From G965226155 sp965226155 (GTDB taxonomy: Bacteria; Pseudomonadota; Gammaproteobacteria; Eutrophobiales; Eutrophobiaceae): a stretch of 64,000 bases of DNA. The position numbers and the translations under genes were made by a program. This document shows, one piece after another, positions 19,022 to 27,274 of the stretch (the stretch's first letter is position 1; each line of letters opens with the position of its first letter). The stretch lies in the NCBI GenBank assembly GCA_965226155.1, contig OZ245331.1:2356001-2420000 (forward strand), written 5' to 3'. The notes under the pieces are model-generated. The model was not told the origin of the DNA and made no database searches. It saw nothing but the letters and a program-made list of their open reading frames with translations.

Positions 19022-19648
19022 ATGATCAAAGATGACTCTATACAGCAGTTTTTAGACGATCTGGCCTCTAAGTCCTCGACTCCAGGCGGAGGAAGTGCAA
19101 CCGCAGTTTTTGGTGCCATGGCAGCAGCACTTGTTTCCATGGTGGCCAATCTCACCATCGGGAAAGAGAATTACGAATCGGTAGAGACTAAAATGAAAGA
19201 GTTGCTGGAGCAATCTGAAGATATCCGGCAGCGTTTAATCGATTTAATCCAGGCAGATATTGCAGTGTTTAATCAGGTCATGGACTCGTATGCTTTGCCA
19301 AAAGACACTGAGGACAAAAAACAACAACGGTCTCAGGCGATACAGAAGGCACTTATGGCAGCAACCGAGATCCCATTAGATTGTGCGAAGCTGTCTGCTG
19401 AAATCATTGAATTATCAGCACAGGTTGCTGAATCAGGTAATTTCAATGTCGTCAGCGATGCAGGTGTTGCTGTGCTCTCTAGTCATGCTGCGATACGCAG
19501 TGCTGCTTTGAATGTGAATATAAATTTGGCGAACATCAAGGATGAAAATTTCGTAAACGATAGACGTGCACAACTGGAACAGATTATGAGTGGTACTGGA
19601 GTAAGGACGGAGGAAATTTATAACCTAGTAGCTAATAAATTAAAATGA
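19022..19648 (+). CDS. fchA: Methenyltetrahydrofolate cyclohydrolase (FchA, formiminotransferase-cyclodeaminase family)
   Basis: A 208-aa member of the cyclodeaminase fold family. The N-terminus SIQQFLDDLASKSSTPGGGS with AAALVSMVANLTIGKE is diagnostic. In methylotrophs FchA interconverts methenyl-H4F and formyl-H4F. It lies back to back with mtdA, the enzyme for the adjoining step, which supports this assignment over a histidine-degrading cyclodeaminase. Cytoplasmic, all-helical. No methanol or methylamine dehydrogenase genes are in the window. Confidence 0.85.
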   Translation: MIKDDSIQQFLDDLASKSSTPGGGSATAVFGAMAAALVSMVANLTIGKENYESVETKMKELLEQSEDIRQRLIDLIQADIAVFNQVMDSYALPKDTEDKKQQRSQAIQKALMAATEIPLDCAKLSAEIIELSAQVAESGNFNVVSDAGVAVLSSHAAIRSAALNVNINLANIKDENFVNDRRAQLEQIMSGTGVRTEEIYNLVANKLK

Positions 19649-19689
19649 TCAAGTTGTAGGGAGGAAGGTTAAATCTATCTTCAACTGTT

Positions 19690-20523
19690 CTATTTATTAA
19701 TCAATAACGAAAAATCAATCGCACGAATATCTTTGGTTAAAGAACCAACTGAAATATAGTCAACACCAGTTTCAGCAATCCCTTTTATTTTTCCAATATT
19801 GATTCCACCAGATGCTTCTAGTGTTGCCTTTCCATTATTAATCTTTACAGCCTGGCGCATAGTCTCACTATCAAAGTTATCAAGTAATACCCTATCTGCT
19901 CCACCATTGATTGCCTGTTGAAGTTCATCCAGCGATTCCACTTCGATTTCAATATTACGGTGTAGTTTTTTTAGTTGCCGTATTGCGCCAGCAATACAGC
20001 CTGCTGCATGGATATGGTTTTCTTTAATCAATACGGCATCGTACAGTCCCATACGGTTATTTTTTCCACCTCCGCAGACTACCGCATATTTCTGCGCTGT
20101 CCTAAGGCCGGGTAATGTTTTACGGGTATCGAGTAATTCAGTTTTGGTGCCAGTTAGTTGTGCAGCATATTCATGGGTAACTGTTGCCGTGCCGGATAAT
20201 AATTGCAGGAAGTTCAAAGCAGTACGTTCTCCTGTCAATACCGTCTTGACAGGGCCTGTGATGGTACAAACCTGTTCATCAGACTTGATTCGTTCTCCAT
20301 CTTTTACATCCCATGAGACCAGCAGTTGCTTATCAAGTTGGTGATAGACTTCGTCAAACCACGCCGTTCCACAAACAATAGCTTGCTCTCTGCTAACGAC
20401 GTAGGCCGTGACATTCAAGTTATCAGGTAGTAACTCAGCAGTAATGTCGCCCGTGCCGATATCTTCGCTCAAGGCCCTACGTACGGTACTGCTAATATCT
20501 GCCGGTAATTCTTTTTGTGTCAT
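19690..20523 (-). CDS. nadC: Nicotinate-nucleotide pyrophosphorylase (quinolinate phosphoribosyltransferase)
   Basis: A 277-aa enzyme of de novo NAD synthesis; converts quinolinate and PRPP to nicotinate mononucleotide. Family motifs: EDIGTGDIT at the N-terminus, ERTALNFLQLLSGTAT, LDTRKTLPGLR, KYAVVCGGGKNNRMGLYD, and EVESLDEL...LLDNF with a final ASGGIN...SVGSLT. The ATG overlaps the stop of the upstream transporter gene by one base (TAATG), so the two are translationally coupled. NadA and NadB are not in the window. Confidence 0.97.
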   Translation of the reverse strand: MTQKELPADISSTVRRALSEDIGTGDITAELLPDNLNVTAYVVSREQAIVCGTAWFDEVYHQLDKQLLVSWDVKDGERIKSDEQVCTITGPVKTVLTGERTALNFLQLLSGTATVTHEYAAQLTGTKTELLDTRKTLPGLRTAQKYAVVCGGGKNNRMGLYDAVLIKENHIHAAGCIAGAIRQLKKLHRNIEIEVESLDELQQAINGGADRVLLDNFDSETMRQAVKINNGKATLEASGGINIGKIKGIAETGVDYISVGSLTKDIRAIDFSLLINK

Positions 20524-21899
20524 TAATTCTGTTTCTTTGGCTGCTGTTGATTGAGATAATTATTTGTAACAGAAAAAATGATTGGGCTCAGCAGCAATAA
20601 TGCGATTAGATTGGGAATGGCCATGAGACCGTTCATTGCATCAGCCAATAACCAGACAAATTCAAGTTTCACTACCGATCCAGTAAATACGGCAATGACC
20701 CAGAGGATACGGTATGGAAATATTATCTTCACACCAAAAAGATATTCTCCACAACGTTCTCCGTAATAACTCCATCCAAGCATAGTCGTAAAAGCAAATG
20801 TCAAAATTCCGAAGGACACAATATAACTGCCGATTCCAGGGAGACCGGTATTAAACGCGAGTGATGACAAAGGGACGCCTTGTACGCCGCTGTTCCATAC
20901 ACCAGTTAGAATAATAACAAGGGCAGTCATTGTACAAATCAATATGGTATCAATAAATGTTCCAAGCATGGCGACCATGCCTTGTTTAACTGGATCATTG
21001 GTACGAGCTGCGGCATGGGCAATAGGTGCGCTTCCAAGACCGGATTCATTAGAAAAAATTCCTCTGGCCACACCCCAGCGTAACGCCATCATTATAGATG
21101 CGCCTGCAAAACCACCAGATGCAGCCGTCCCGTTAAATGCCCCATCCACAATTAATAACAGCGCCTGAGGAACATGATTGATATTACTCAGAATTATTAA
21201 CAATGCCCCTGTAAAATAGGCAATCGCCATGAAAGGTACGATCTTGCCAGCTACAACACCTATCCGCTTAATCCCTCCCAGTATGACTGCGGCGACTAGA
21301 ACTGCCAGAAACAATCCGCTAATCCATGTTGAAATGTTAAACGTATTTTGTAGTTCATCAGCAACGCTGTTTGATTGTACCATGTTACCGATTCCAAAGG
21401 CAGCAAACATGCCGAACAGGGCGAATGCGCTAGCCAGCCATTGCCAATTACTACCAAGTCCATTTTTGATGTAGTACATGGGGCCACCCACATAATTTCC
21501 TATTTCATCGACTTCCCGATACTTGATGGCGAGTACAGCTTCAGCATATTTGGTGGCCATCCCGAACAAGGCAATAATCCACATCCAAAAGATTGCACCC
21601 GGTCCACCAAAATAGATGGCCGTGGCGACGCCAGCGATATTGCCAGTACCGATGGTGGATGATAGCGCGGTCATTAATGCCTGAAATGCAGAAATATCGC
21701 CGAGTGCTGCCGAGTCTGGTAAGCGTCCTTTCCAGAGTAATCTGCAAGCCGTTCCGATATGCCGCCATGGCAGCAAGCGTAAACCGGCTGTCAAATATAT
21801 CCCTGTGATTGCTAATAGAGGGATGAGTAGAGGCATGCCGAGCAAGTCACCCCAGAGAATATTATTTATTGTATTGATGATAATGAGTACTGAATCCAT
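20523..21899 (-). CDS. Alanine/glycine:cation symporter (AGCS family)
   Basis: A 458-aa polytopic inner-membrane protein with around 11 hydrophobic segments. AGCS motifs: FQALMTALSSTIGTGNIAGV, the FGMATKYAEAVLA stretch with YREVDEIGNYVGGPMYYI, and RGIFSNESGLGSAPIAHAAA. It takes up Ala or Gly with Na+ or H+. It is followed without gap by nadC, an odd pairing that probably reflects simple co-transcription. Confidence 0.93.
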   Translation of the reverse strand: MDSVLIIINTINNILWGDLLGMPLLIPLLAITGIYLTAGLRLLPWRHIGTACRLLWKGRLPDSAALGDISAFQALMTALSSTIGTGNIAGVATAIYFGGPGAIFWMWIIALFGMATKYAEAVLAIKYREVDEIGNYVGGPMYYIKNGLGSNWQWLASAFALFGMFAAFGIGNMVQSNSVADELQNTFNISTWISGLFLAVLVAAVILGGIKRIGVVAGKIVPFMAIAYFTGALLIILSNINHVPQALLLIVDGAFNGTAASGGFAGASIMMALRWGVARGIFSNESGLGSAPIAHAAARTNDPVKQGMVAMLGTFIDTILICTMTALVIILTGVWNSGVQGVPLSSLAFNTGLPGIGSYIVSFGILTFAFTTMLGWSYYGERCGEYLFGVKIIFPYRILWVIAVFTGSVVKLEFVWLLADAMNGLMAIPNLIALLLLSPIIFSVTNNYLNQQQPKKQN

Positions 21900-21907
21900 A
21901 ATATATT

Positions 21908-22456
21908 TTATAGTGTATTGTTTGTTCGGTATTGTCTCAGGATCAATTGATTTTGTCTTTGAGTGAATTCCATTTGTTTTAGGAAGCTCATGCCAAGTAA
22001 AACAAAATCATCTTGCATGTGTGGATTAATACTCGCTCGAACATTGTGTACTACAATTTCACCTAGTTGGACTTTGTCTAGGACAGATGCATAGACTGGA
22101 ATTGTACCATTGGCCGTGGTGACCTCCATCATTGGCCCACGAATCAATTCCATATCATTGGCTATATGCTCTGGGATACTTACCATAGTGGCACCCGTAT
22201 CGATAATGACTTCAACCTGAAATCCGTTAATCGTCATAGTCGCGACATAATGACCACCCCGATTTTGATCAAGAACGATTTCAATGCGGTCCTCATACAG
22301 GATACTGTCAGCTTGCGAGTTTGGATTATTTTGCTGGTTGAGAAACCCGTTGAAGTAGAAAGTTAAAATGCCTAGGAATATCAACCAGGCAAAAAAGGTC
22401 ATAAAATTCCCCATTTTTGATGGATATCTGTCCTCGCCAGGTGGTTCTCTATCCAT
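21908..22456 (-). CDS. Membrane-anchored retropepsin-like aspartic protease
   Basis: A 182-aa protein with one N-terminal membrane helix (about residues 18-40) followed by a clan AA aspartic protease domain. The active-site triad is visible in VEVIIDTGATMVSIP, and a later LLGMSFLKQ matches the family's GMSFL motif. This is the TIGR02281-type single-domain family, usually active as a homodimer. The catalytic domain probably faces the periplasm. Substrate unknown. It lies between egtB and the symporter on the same strand. Confidence 0.85.
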   Translation of the reverse strand: MDREPPGEDRYPSKMGNFMTFFAWLIFLGILTFYFNGFLNQQNNPNSQADSILYEDRIEIVLDQNRGGHYVATMTINGFQVEVIIDTGATMVSIPEHIANDMELIRGPMMEVTTANGTIPVYASVLDKVQLGEIVVHNVRASINPHMQDDFVLLGMSFLKQMEFTQRQNQLILRQYRTNNTL

Positions 22457-22487
22457 ATTATAAGTGCCGTAAAATAATGTTTTGAAT

Positions 22488-23651
22488 TTAGCCTTCAGGG
22501 AATATCAGGCGTATTCCCGCAATCATGTGGCGTTTGTCTGCTTGAAAATAATTTCGAAATGACAAACGCTTGATTGCAGGTAGGCTATAGCGGCTCGCAC
22601 CACGCAGGACTTTATGCTGGTTATCAAAATAAGGAATGGAGTAGCCGTCGTAGGGGAATGCTTTGAATCCATCATAAGGATGGAAATAATTACTGCACCA
22701 TTCCCACACCACGCCGTCAGCGGTCAAAGCTTCTGATCGTTTCGCCGCTTCCCATTCGTATTCATGCGGTAGCCTAGCACTAGCCCAGTGTGCGAATGCA
22801 CTTGCTTCATGGTAGCTTACCCCAAATACCGGATCATCAGTTGACAGTGAACAAGGGCCAGATTCGTCAACAGTAAACAGGCATTGATTTGAGTCTCGCA
22901 ACCAATACTCAGGGCGTTCAATATTGTTATCATTGCACCATTTCCAACCTTCAGTTGACCAGAGTTCAGGTCTGTCATAGCCACCGTCCTCGATAAAGCC
23001 TAGGTATTCTGCATTACTAACAGGGCGTGCGGCTATATTGAATTCTTTCACTGGGACCTCAAATAGCGGATGTTCATTGTCGTAGGGACAGTGATTAGAT
23101 TCTGCGCCTATGAGGGATTGATGACCATGGATTGTATTAGCGACATGTGATAATGATTTTGTTTCCAACTTTTGTTTTGTTTCATATACACCTGCTTGTT
23201 TGATCATGGCCTGAGCAAAGATGTACATGTTAGTTTCAAAATGTTGGGCATAGTGCTGAATTAGGAAATGAAATAGAAAATTATCCATTAATAGTGGATT
23301 TTGATCAGTTTGATCTGCTTTCTCCATTAATAGGGCTCGATTTTCTGATTGTATCTGTTCGGCCCATTCACATAATGCAGAGAATTTTGGTAGCTCCTCG
23401 CTACGAGTTGATTTGGGGGACAATTCGGGAATATATAACTCTTTAAACTGGTCGCCTGGGTTAATCTCATTCAAAATCTTTCCCCTAATCCAATAACTCT
23501 CGATGTAAATGCAGTGGCCCAGATGCCATCCAGGTGGACTGAGATCTGGATGAAATTGTTCCTTGTAGTTGGATGGAGAGAAGCGTCTAACATTTTCTAA
23601 TAGGAGCGACTGGTTTTGTTGCAATTGGCCAAGCAAATTATCCACCGTCAT
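22488..23651 (-). CDS. egtB: EgtB-like non-heme iron sulfoxide synthase (ergothioneine pathway)
   Basis: A 387-aa protein with an N-terminal DinB-like helical domain and a C-terminal formylglycine-generating-enzyme/sulfatase-modifying fold. The iron-binding H-x3-H-x-E motif is visible (HYAQHFE), as is an early His in LGHCIYIESYWIRG. The C-terminal half shows VWEWCSNYFHPYDGF and LRGASRYSLP. EgtB joins gamma-glutamylcysteine to trimethylhistidine oxidatively. The 4-bp overlap with the class II amidotransferase gene supports EgtB over SenA or OvoA. EgtD is not nearby. Confidence 0.85.
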   Translation of the reverse strand: MTVDNLLGQLQQNQSLLLENVRRFSPSNYKEQFHPDLSPPGWHLGHCIYIESYWIRGKILNEINPGDQFKELYIPELSPKSTRSEELPKFSALCEWAEQIQSENRALLMEKADQTDQNPLLMDNFLFHFLIQHYAQHFETNMYIFAQAMIKQAGVYETKQKLETKSLSHVANTIHGHQSLIGAESNHCPYDNEHPLFEVPVKEFNIAARPVSNAEYLGFIEDGGYDRPELWSTEGWKWCNDNNIERPEYWLRDSNQCLFTVDESGPCSLSTDDPVFGVSYHEASAFAHWASARLPHEYEWEAAKRSEALTADGVVWEWCSNYFHPYDGFKAFPYDGYSIPYFDNQHKVLRGASRYSLPAIKRLSFRNYFQADKRHMIAGIRLIFPEG

Positions 23652-24427
23652 AATTCTGTCAATGATGCAGGCTTATCAGCGGTGAGGACAATAAGATGGT
23701 TTTCATCGACGGCGTTCCATATGTCATCGTTGGTAAATCGTTCCGATACAATCAGCTTTGCATTTGGAAAACTAGGAAGATCTTCAGCCCAATACAAGGT
23801 GGGGCATTCCCCGCCATTACAGGCATAACGGCTTGCGACGATAAACTTTCCATCACTGAGCATGATATTAACGAGGGCTTTTGTTAAATCCAGTAGCTCT
23901 GGTAATTCACAAATGAAATGTTTAATGGACTGTACTAATTCATTTTCGTTTGACTTGAGCGTTTGTCGGAACAGCGCGAACAAATATTCTGAGTCTGTAT
24001 TGCCCTGAATCCCTGCCTGGATATCAGTAGCAAGATATTTATGAAAACGTATCTTCACTTTATCTGAAAAATTGTCGATAAAGCCATTGTGCATGAATGT
24101 ATAAGGGCTGGCACGAAAAGGTTGTGTATTATCTTGGCTAACTGATTGTCCTGGTGTGGCGCTGCGAACATTGGCGAGCCATAGGTTGCTAGTTAATGTT
24201 GATCCGAGATCAATCAGATTACGATCAGTCCAAATGGGACAGGTATTTTTATAAACAGCAGGTGCTTCGTGTTGCGGATACCAGCAAATCCCGAATCCGT
24301 CTGCATTCAAAATGGCCTCTTCCATTTCAGCAGGGGCATAAGATTGCTTATACAGACTGTGCTCAGGCGCCATCAGAAAGTCCGATAGACTAATTTCAGG
24401 GCCCAGATAAGCAGCTAATCGGCACAT
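23648..24427 (-). CDS. egtC: EgtC-like class II glutamine amidotransferase
   Basis: A 259-aa Ntn-type amidohydrolase. The mature nucleophile is Cys2 in MCRLAAYLG; the NADGFGICWY motif and the NTQPF and FMHNGFIDNF segments are characteristic. EgtC removes glutamate from the gamma-glutamyl hercynylcysteine sulfoxide formed by EgtB. It precedes egtB and overlaps it by 4 bp (ATGA). Upstream lies the IS1-type transposon, whose left end is 90 bp from this ATG. Confidence 0.85.
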   Translation of the reverse strand: MCRLAAYLGPEISLSDFLMAPEHSLYKQSYAPAEMEEAILNADGFGICWYPQHEAPAVYKNTCPIWTDRNLIDLGSTLTSNLWLANVRSATPGQSVSQDNTQPFRASPYTFMHNGFIDNFSDKVKIRFHKYLATDIQAGIQGNTDSEYLFALFRQTLKSNENELVQSIKHFICELPELLDLTKALVNIMLSDGKFIVASRYACNGGECPTLYWAEDLPSFPNAKLIVSERFTNDDIWNAVDENHLIVLTADKPASLTEL

Positions 24428-24508
24428 AGTTTGATTCGGTTCTTGATCTTGTTAAAGCTGTAGCACATTCTAGCCTAACATGGATTGCCTGTTACATGCA
24501 CTGCAACA

Positions 24509-24517
24509 AATTCGTTG
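24509..24517. repeat. Target-site duplication, left copy (9 bp)
   Basis: AATTCGTTG, identical to 28016-28024 on the other side of the element. A perfect 9-bp repeat at both ends means the element entered as one unit and that neither end has been rearranged since. Confidence 0.93.
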
Positions 24518-24539
24518 GGTAGTGGCTCAGTTTGAAATC
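24518..24539 (+). repeat. Left terminal inverted repeat of the IS1-type transposon
   Basis: 22 bp beginning GGTAGTGGCTCAG, the exact reverse complement of 27994-28015. It contains the stop codon of the transposase gene, so coding sequence runs to the very edge of the element. Confidence 0.95.
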
Positions 24540-25363
24540 CTTTTTTTGTAGGGGGCTCGTTTCTTAGGTTCTTCATCTCTAACTAATCCAGCTATTTCTT
24601 CCAATGACCAAACATGACCTGTAATTCCTGCTTCCATAGCCGGAGTTACCCTCAAACTTTGATGGATTCTACCAAAATTGTAATACATGTAATGCAGGGA
24701 GATCGCAAGCATATGGTTTTCAATCTTCTTTGAGAAAGCATTGGTCAGTCGTGTAAATCTTCTCATGCTCATACGCATGGTCAGATTCTGCCGTTCAACA
24801 AAGCTGGTAGACATGTGATTTTCACGCGGATTGCCACTAACTGCACCCGTGATAGTACCGCAGCATTGCCCTGAACTATAACGCTGCTCTTGCTTGTTAC
24901 CCGGTGTGTCGCCATAAATTTTAACCAGCATGGCATAATCAATGCCGGCCCCAAAAGAACGCTCTATAGCGGTCAGATAAGCCTTGTGACCGTCAGTCGT
25001 CAGTTGAACACGGTTTTTCAGGCGTCCTGCTAAGTCATCAATAAATGTTCTGGCTGCTTTGCTGTTTCTTTGCCCAATGTGCCAGCAAAGAAACAATTTA
25101 GTGTCAGCATCAATGGCGACCCATGTCCATACATCCCCATAACCAAATTGCCCTTTCTTACCTGCTGGTACATTCTTATCTTTGGAGTAAACAAAAGACC
25201 AGATTTCATCACACTGTATACGTTTGCAAGGGAGATTCTTTAGGTTATTGTCTTGGTAGGCTAAACAGGCCATACCAACATCACGAAGCAACTTGTCCAC
25301 TGTATTCCGACTAACATCTGCAATTCTTGCCGTGGCCCGAAGGCTGTTACCCTCGACAAGCAT
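24527..25363 (-). CDS. IS1-family transposase (single ORF; N-terminus disturbed)
   Basis: A 278-aa frame from ATG 25363. It has an N-terminal helix-turn-helix (SLRATARIADVSRNTVDKLL), the QCDEIWSF motif with the first catalytic Asp, LTTDGHKAYL with the second, and STSFVERQNLTMRM with the catalytic Glu, followed by a DDE-type tail, all as in IS1-family single-ORF transposases. Relatives usually begin MNKL about 15-20 residues earlier. Such an ATG exists at 25391, placed perfectly behind a -10 box, but that frame leaves the gene after nine codons; about 14 bp seem to be missing. Transposase may therefore be made only from 25363, or not at all. Confidence 0.88.
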   Translation of the reverse strand: MLVEGNSLRATARIADVSRNTVDKLLRDVGMACLAYQDNNLKNLPCKRIQCDEIWSFVYSKDKNVPAGKKGQFGYGDVWTWVAIDADTKLFLCWHIGQRNSKAARTFIDDLAGRLKNRVQLTTDGHKAYLTAIERSFGAGIDYAMLVKIYGDTPGNKQEQRYSSGQCCGTITGAVSGNPRENHMSTSFVERQNLTMRMSMRRFTRLTNAFSKKIENHMLAISLHYMYYNFGRIHQSLRVTPAMEAGITGHVWSLEEIAGLVRDEEPKKRAPYKKRISN

Positions 25364-25394
25364 ATGTAGTGTTTGTGCCCAGCTTATTCATGCT

Positions 25395-25421
25395 GAACAT
25401 TATACATGAGCGGTCAAGTAT
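25395..25421 (-). promoter_or_regulatory. Leftward promoter/operator repeat in front of the transposase
   Basis: This 27-bp segment matches 27503-27530 with two differences. On the minus strand it reads ATACTTGACCGCTCATG followed by TATAAT (25404-25399), with TTGATA 16 bp further upstream as -35. The -10 box ends 7 nt before ATG 25391, which predicts an almost leaderless transcript. The shared TTGACCGCTCATG core within the spacer is a candidate operator. Confidence 0.6.
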
Positions 25422-25435
25422 ATCAAGCATTATTA

Positions 25436-25464
25436 TTTACATTTATCGCACTATTTAGTATAAT
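25436..25464 (+). promoter_or_regulatory. Near-consensus sigma70 promoter for the cargo genes
   Basis: TTTACA (25436-25441), exactly 17 bp, then TATAAT (25459-25464). It points rightward into the cargo operon, with transcription expected to begin near 25471 and a leader of about 58 nt before ATG 25529. It is back to back with the transposase promoter. Confidence 0.65.
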
Positions 25465-25528
25465 ACTTTACATAATAAGATATTTTATGGCATCATACTT
25501 TACGCATTTTTGTAAAGAGGTTGTAAAA

Positions 25529-26148
25529 ATGGATGCAAAAAATTTACTCTCCCCATTCTTGTCAGAAGAAGATTATGTAAATTTAGGTAAGGCCGTTGCT
25601 AACGGCTATAAAGCCTGTGACGAGTTTATGAAGAGCAATTTAGTAATGACGAATACTCGTATTGGCATGGAACAGAGATCAAGGCTAATAAGCGTATTTG
25701 TAGAACATTCCCTTACAAATATTGATGGTTTTTATTATGATTTTAAACCAAATGTAGCAAGGAACTGTTGGCATACCAGAATAAAAAAAACAATCTTATC
25801 CTCACTGCCCATTTTCTTGGTCGAGGAGACAATCATAGAAAATTTTCTAGAAAAGCTGTACACAGAGAATTTCTTGACAATCGAAACCTAGATTTATTCT
25901 CTGAAGAAAACACAAAACCAGACATTCAACTGCATAATGGTTATTGTCAGATACTCCATGCTGGCTTTGTATCACAAAAAAAAGCTATGCTAGCTATCCC
26001 AAGCGGAAATCAAGAAGCTTATGTTGCATCTACAGAACTACCGCTTGAGCTTGTTGATAAAGAAAGTGTTGAAAACATAAGAGAAGAGATAGCCATCAAA
26101 TTATTATCCAATACTGGAATTGTTAATGAAGAAAATAAAGCAAGCTAA
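25529..26148 (+). pseudogene. Cargo gene of unknown function, partner of XRE-ImmA peptidase; frame interrupted at an A8 run
   Basis: ATG 25529 follows an AAAGAGG ribosome site by 8 nt. The first 85 residues (MDAKNLLSPFLSEEDYVNLG...) are soluble and helical. At the A8 run (25783-25790) the frame leaves the gene and would stop at 25891. One extra A continues it as NNLILTAHFLGRGDNHRKFS... to a stop at 26148, giving a 206-aa protein. The end overlaps the next gene by 23 bp, so both are made together. I recognise no family. A run of eight adenines allows ribosomal or polymerase slippage, so it may still be expressed. The open frame starting at 25406 lies in the promoter repeat and is not the start. 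Confidence 0.7.
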
Positions 26149-27274
26149 TTTTGTTCCACAAAGGTTAACGCAAGCAAGATTTGCAAAACTATATAATATG
26201 AGTGAGCTTGCTGAAATAACTGGATTAACTAGAGCAGCAATCTCACAATTTGAGAAGGAATATGTAGCAACAAAACCATCGCCAGAGACATTGCGTTTAT
26301 TAGCGAATAAACTTGACGTTTCTGAAAGGTTCTTCACGAAGCCGCTTTCTGAAATGGAAACTTCTGTTGAATCGACTCCAAGTTTTAGATCAAGAAAAAC
26401 ATCCCTAGCAAAAGGACGAGAACAAGCCAGAACTTATTTAAAGTGGATGGCATATTTGATAGACAGTTTTAAGCAGTTTATACATTTACCAGAATTGAAG
26501 ATTCCAGATTTTAAGGTTAATGCATTTGAAAAACTGACCAAGAACGATATTGAAAAGTTAGCCAATCAGACAAGAATGGCGTTTAACATAGGTTATGGCC
26601 CAATAAGCGATGTAACACTATTGCTGGAGAACCATGGTATCTTTATTGGGCATCACCCATTACAAAAGAAACTTGATGCTATATCTACATGGTTTGATGG
26701 CAGACCCATCATATTGATTAATCCAGAAGTATCAGCCGTCAGGATTCGTTATGATTTAGCGCACGAGCTTGGTCACTTCATTCTTCATAAGAATTGTTTA
26801 GATGAAGTTGAGCTTGATGATAAAAATTTGCACAAGACTTATGAATGGCAGGCAGATTATTTTGCAGGGTGCTTTTTAATGCCAGAACAAACATTCGCTC
26901 AAGAAGTTTATAGCATTGATCTTGAATCCTTAATAAAGCTGAAAGAAAGATGGAAGGTGTCAATTGCGTCAATAATTATGCGTTTAGAAAATATCCATTT
27001 GATAAGTGAAAATCAAAAACAAAGATTGTTCCGGATGCTAAATTATAAAAGTGCACGAAGTCATGAACCCTTAGATTCGGTTATTCCCAAAGAGAAGCCT
27101 AGACTTTTCACTCATATTATCGAACTTCTATCATCTGAAAATGTACTGAAAGGTTGGCAGTTAGTCGAAATAACAGCACTTGACCAAGATTTTATAAAGA
27201 CGCTAACTGCAATTCCTTCTGGATATTTTGATAATTATGTGGGTATGGAAAATGTAGTCTCCTTAAGAAGGTGA
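26126..27274 (+). CDS. XRE helix-turn-helix fused to ImmA/IrrE-type zinc metallopeptidase (cargo)
   Basis: A 382-aa protein. Residues about 15-70 form an XRE-type DNA-binding domain (MSELAEITGLTRAAISQFEK, SPETLRLLANKLDVSERFF). After a helical linker, residues about 160-300 form a COG2856 peptidase with the zinc motif HELGH (RYDLAHELGHFILHK), the third-ligand region EWQADYFAGCFLMPE and a C-terminal helical domain. ImmA from ICEBs1 and IrrE/DdrO-type proteases cleave a repressor; fused XRE-COG2856 proteins have also been predicted as toxin-antitoxin modules. ATG 26126 is chosen over the earlier TTG 26120. The upstream partner gene overlaps by 23 bp. Its target may be the partner or a transposon promoter; this is inference. 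Confidence 0.88.
   Translation: MKKIKQANFVPQRLTQARFAKLYNMSELAEITGLTRAAISQFEKEYVATKPSPETLRLLANKLDVSERFFTKPLSEMETSVESTPSFRSRKTSLAKGREQARTYLKWMAYLIDSFKQFIHLPELKIPDFKVNAFEKLTKNDIEKLANQTRMAFNIGYGPISDVTLLLENHGIFIGHHPLQKKLDAISTWFDGRPIILINPEVSAVRIRYDLAHELGHFILHKNCLDEVELDDKNLHKTYEWQADYFAGCFLMPEQTFAQEVYSIDLESLIKLKERWKVSIASIIMRLENIHLISENQKQRLFRMLNYKSARSHEPLDSVIPKEKPRLFTHIIELLSSENVLKGWQLVEITALDQDFIKTLTAIPSGYFDNYVGMENVVSLRR

Noticed and set aside
24518..25440. A simple IS1 element covering only the transposase
   Set aside because: No inverted repeat partner exists near 25440; the only match to the left end, with the matching 9-bp duplication, is at 27994-28015.
25406..25528. N-terminal extension of the cargo partner gene, giving a membrane helix
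   Set aside because: It begins inside the promoter repeat, upstream of the -35 box at 25436, and so would not be transcribed from the obvious promoter. ATG 25529 has a proper ribosome site.
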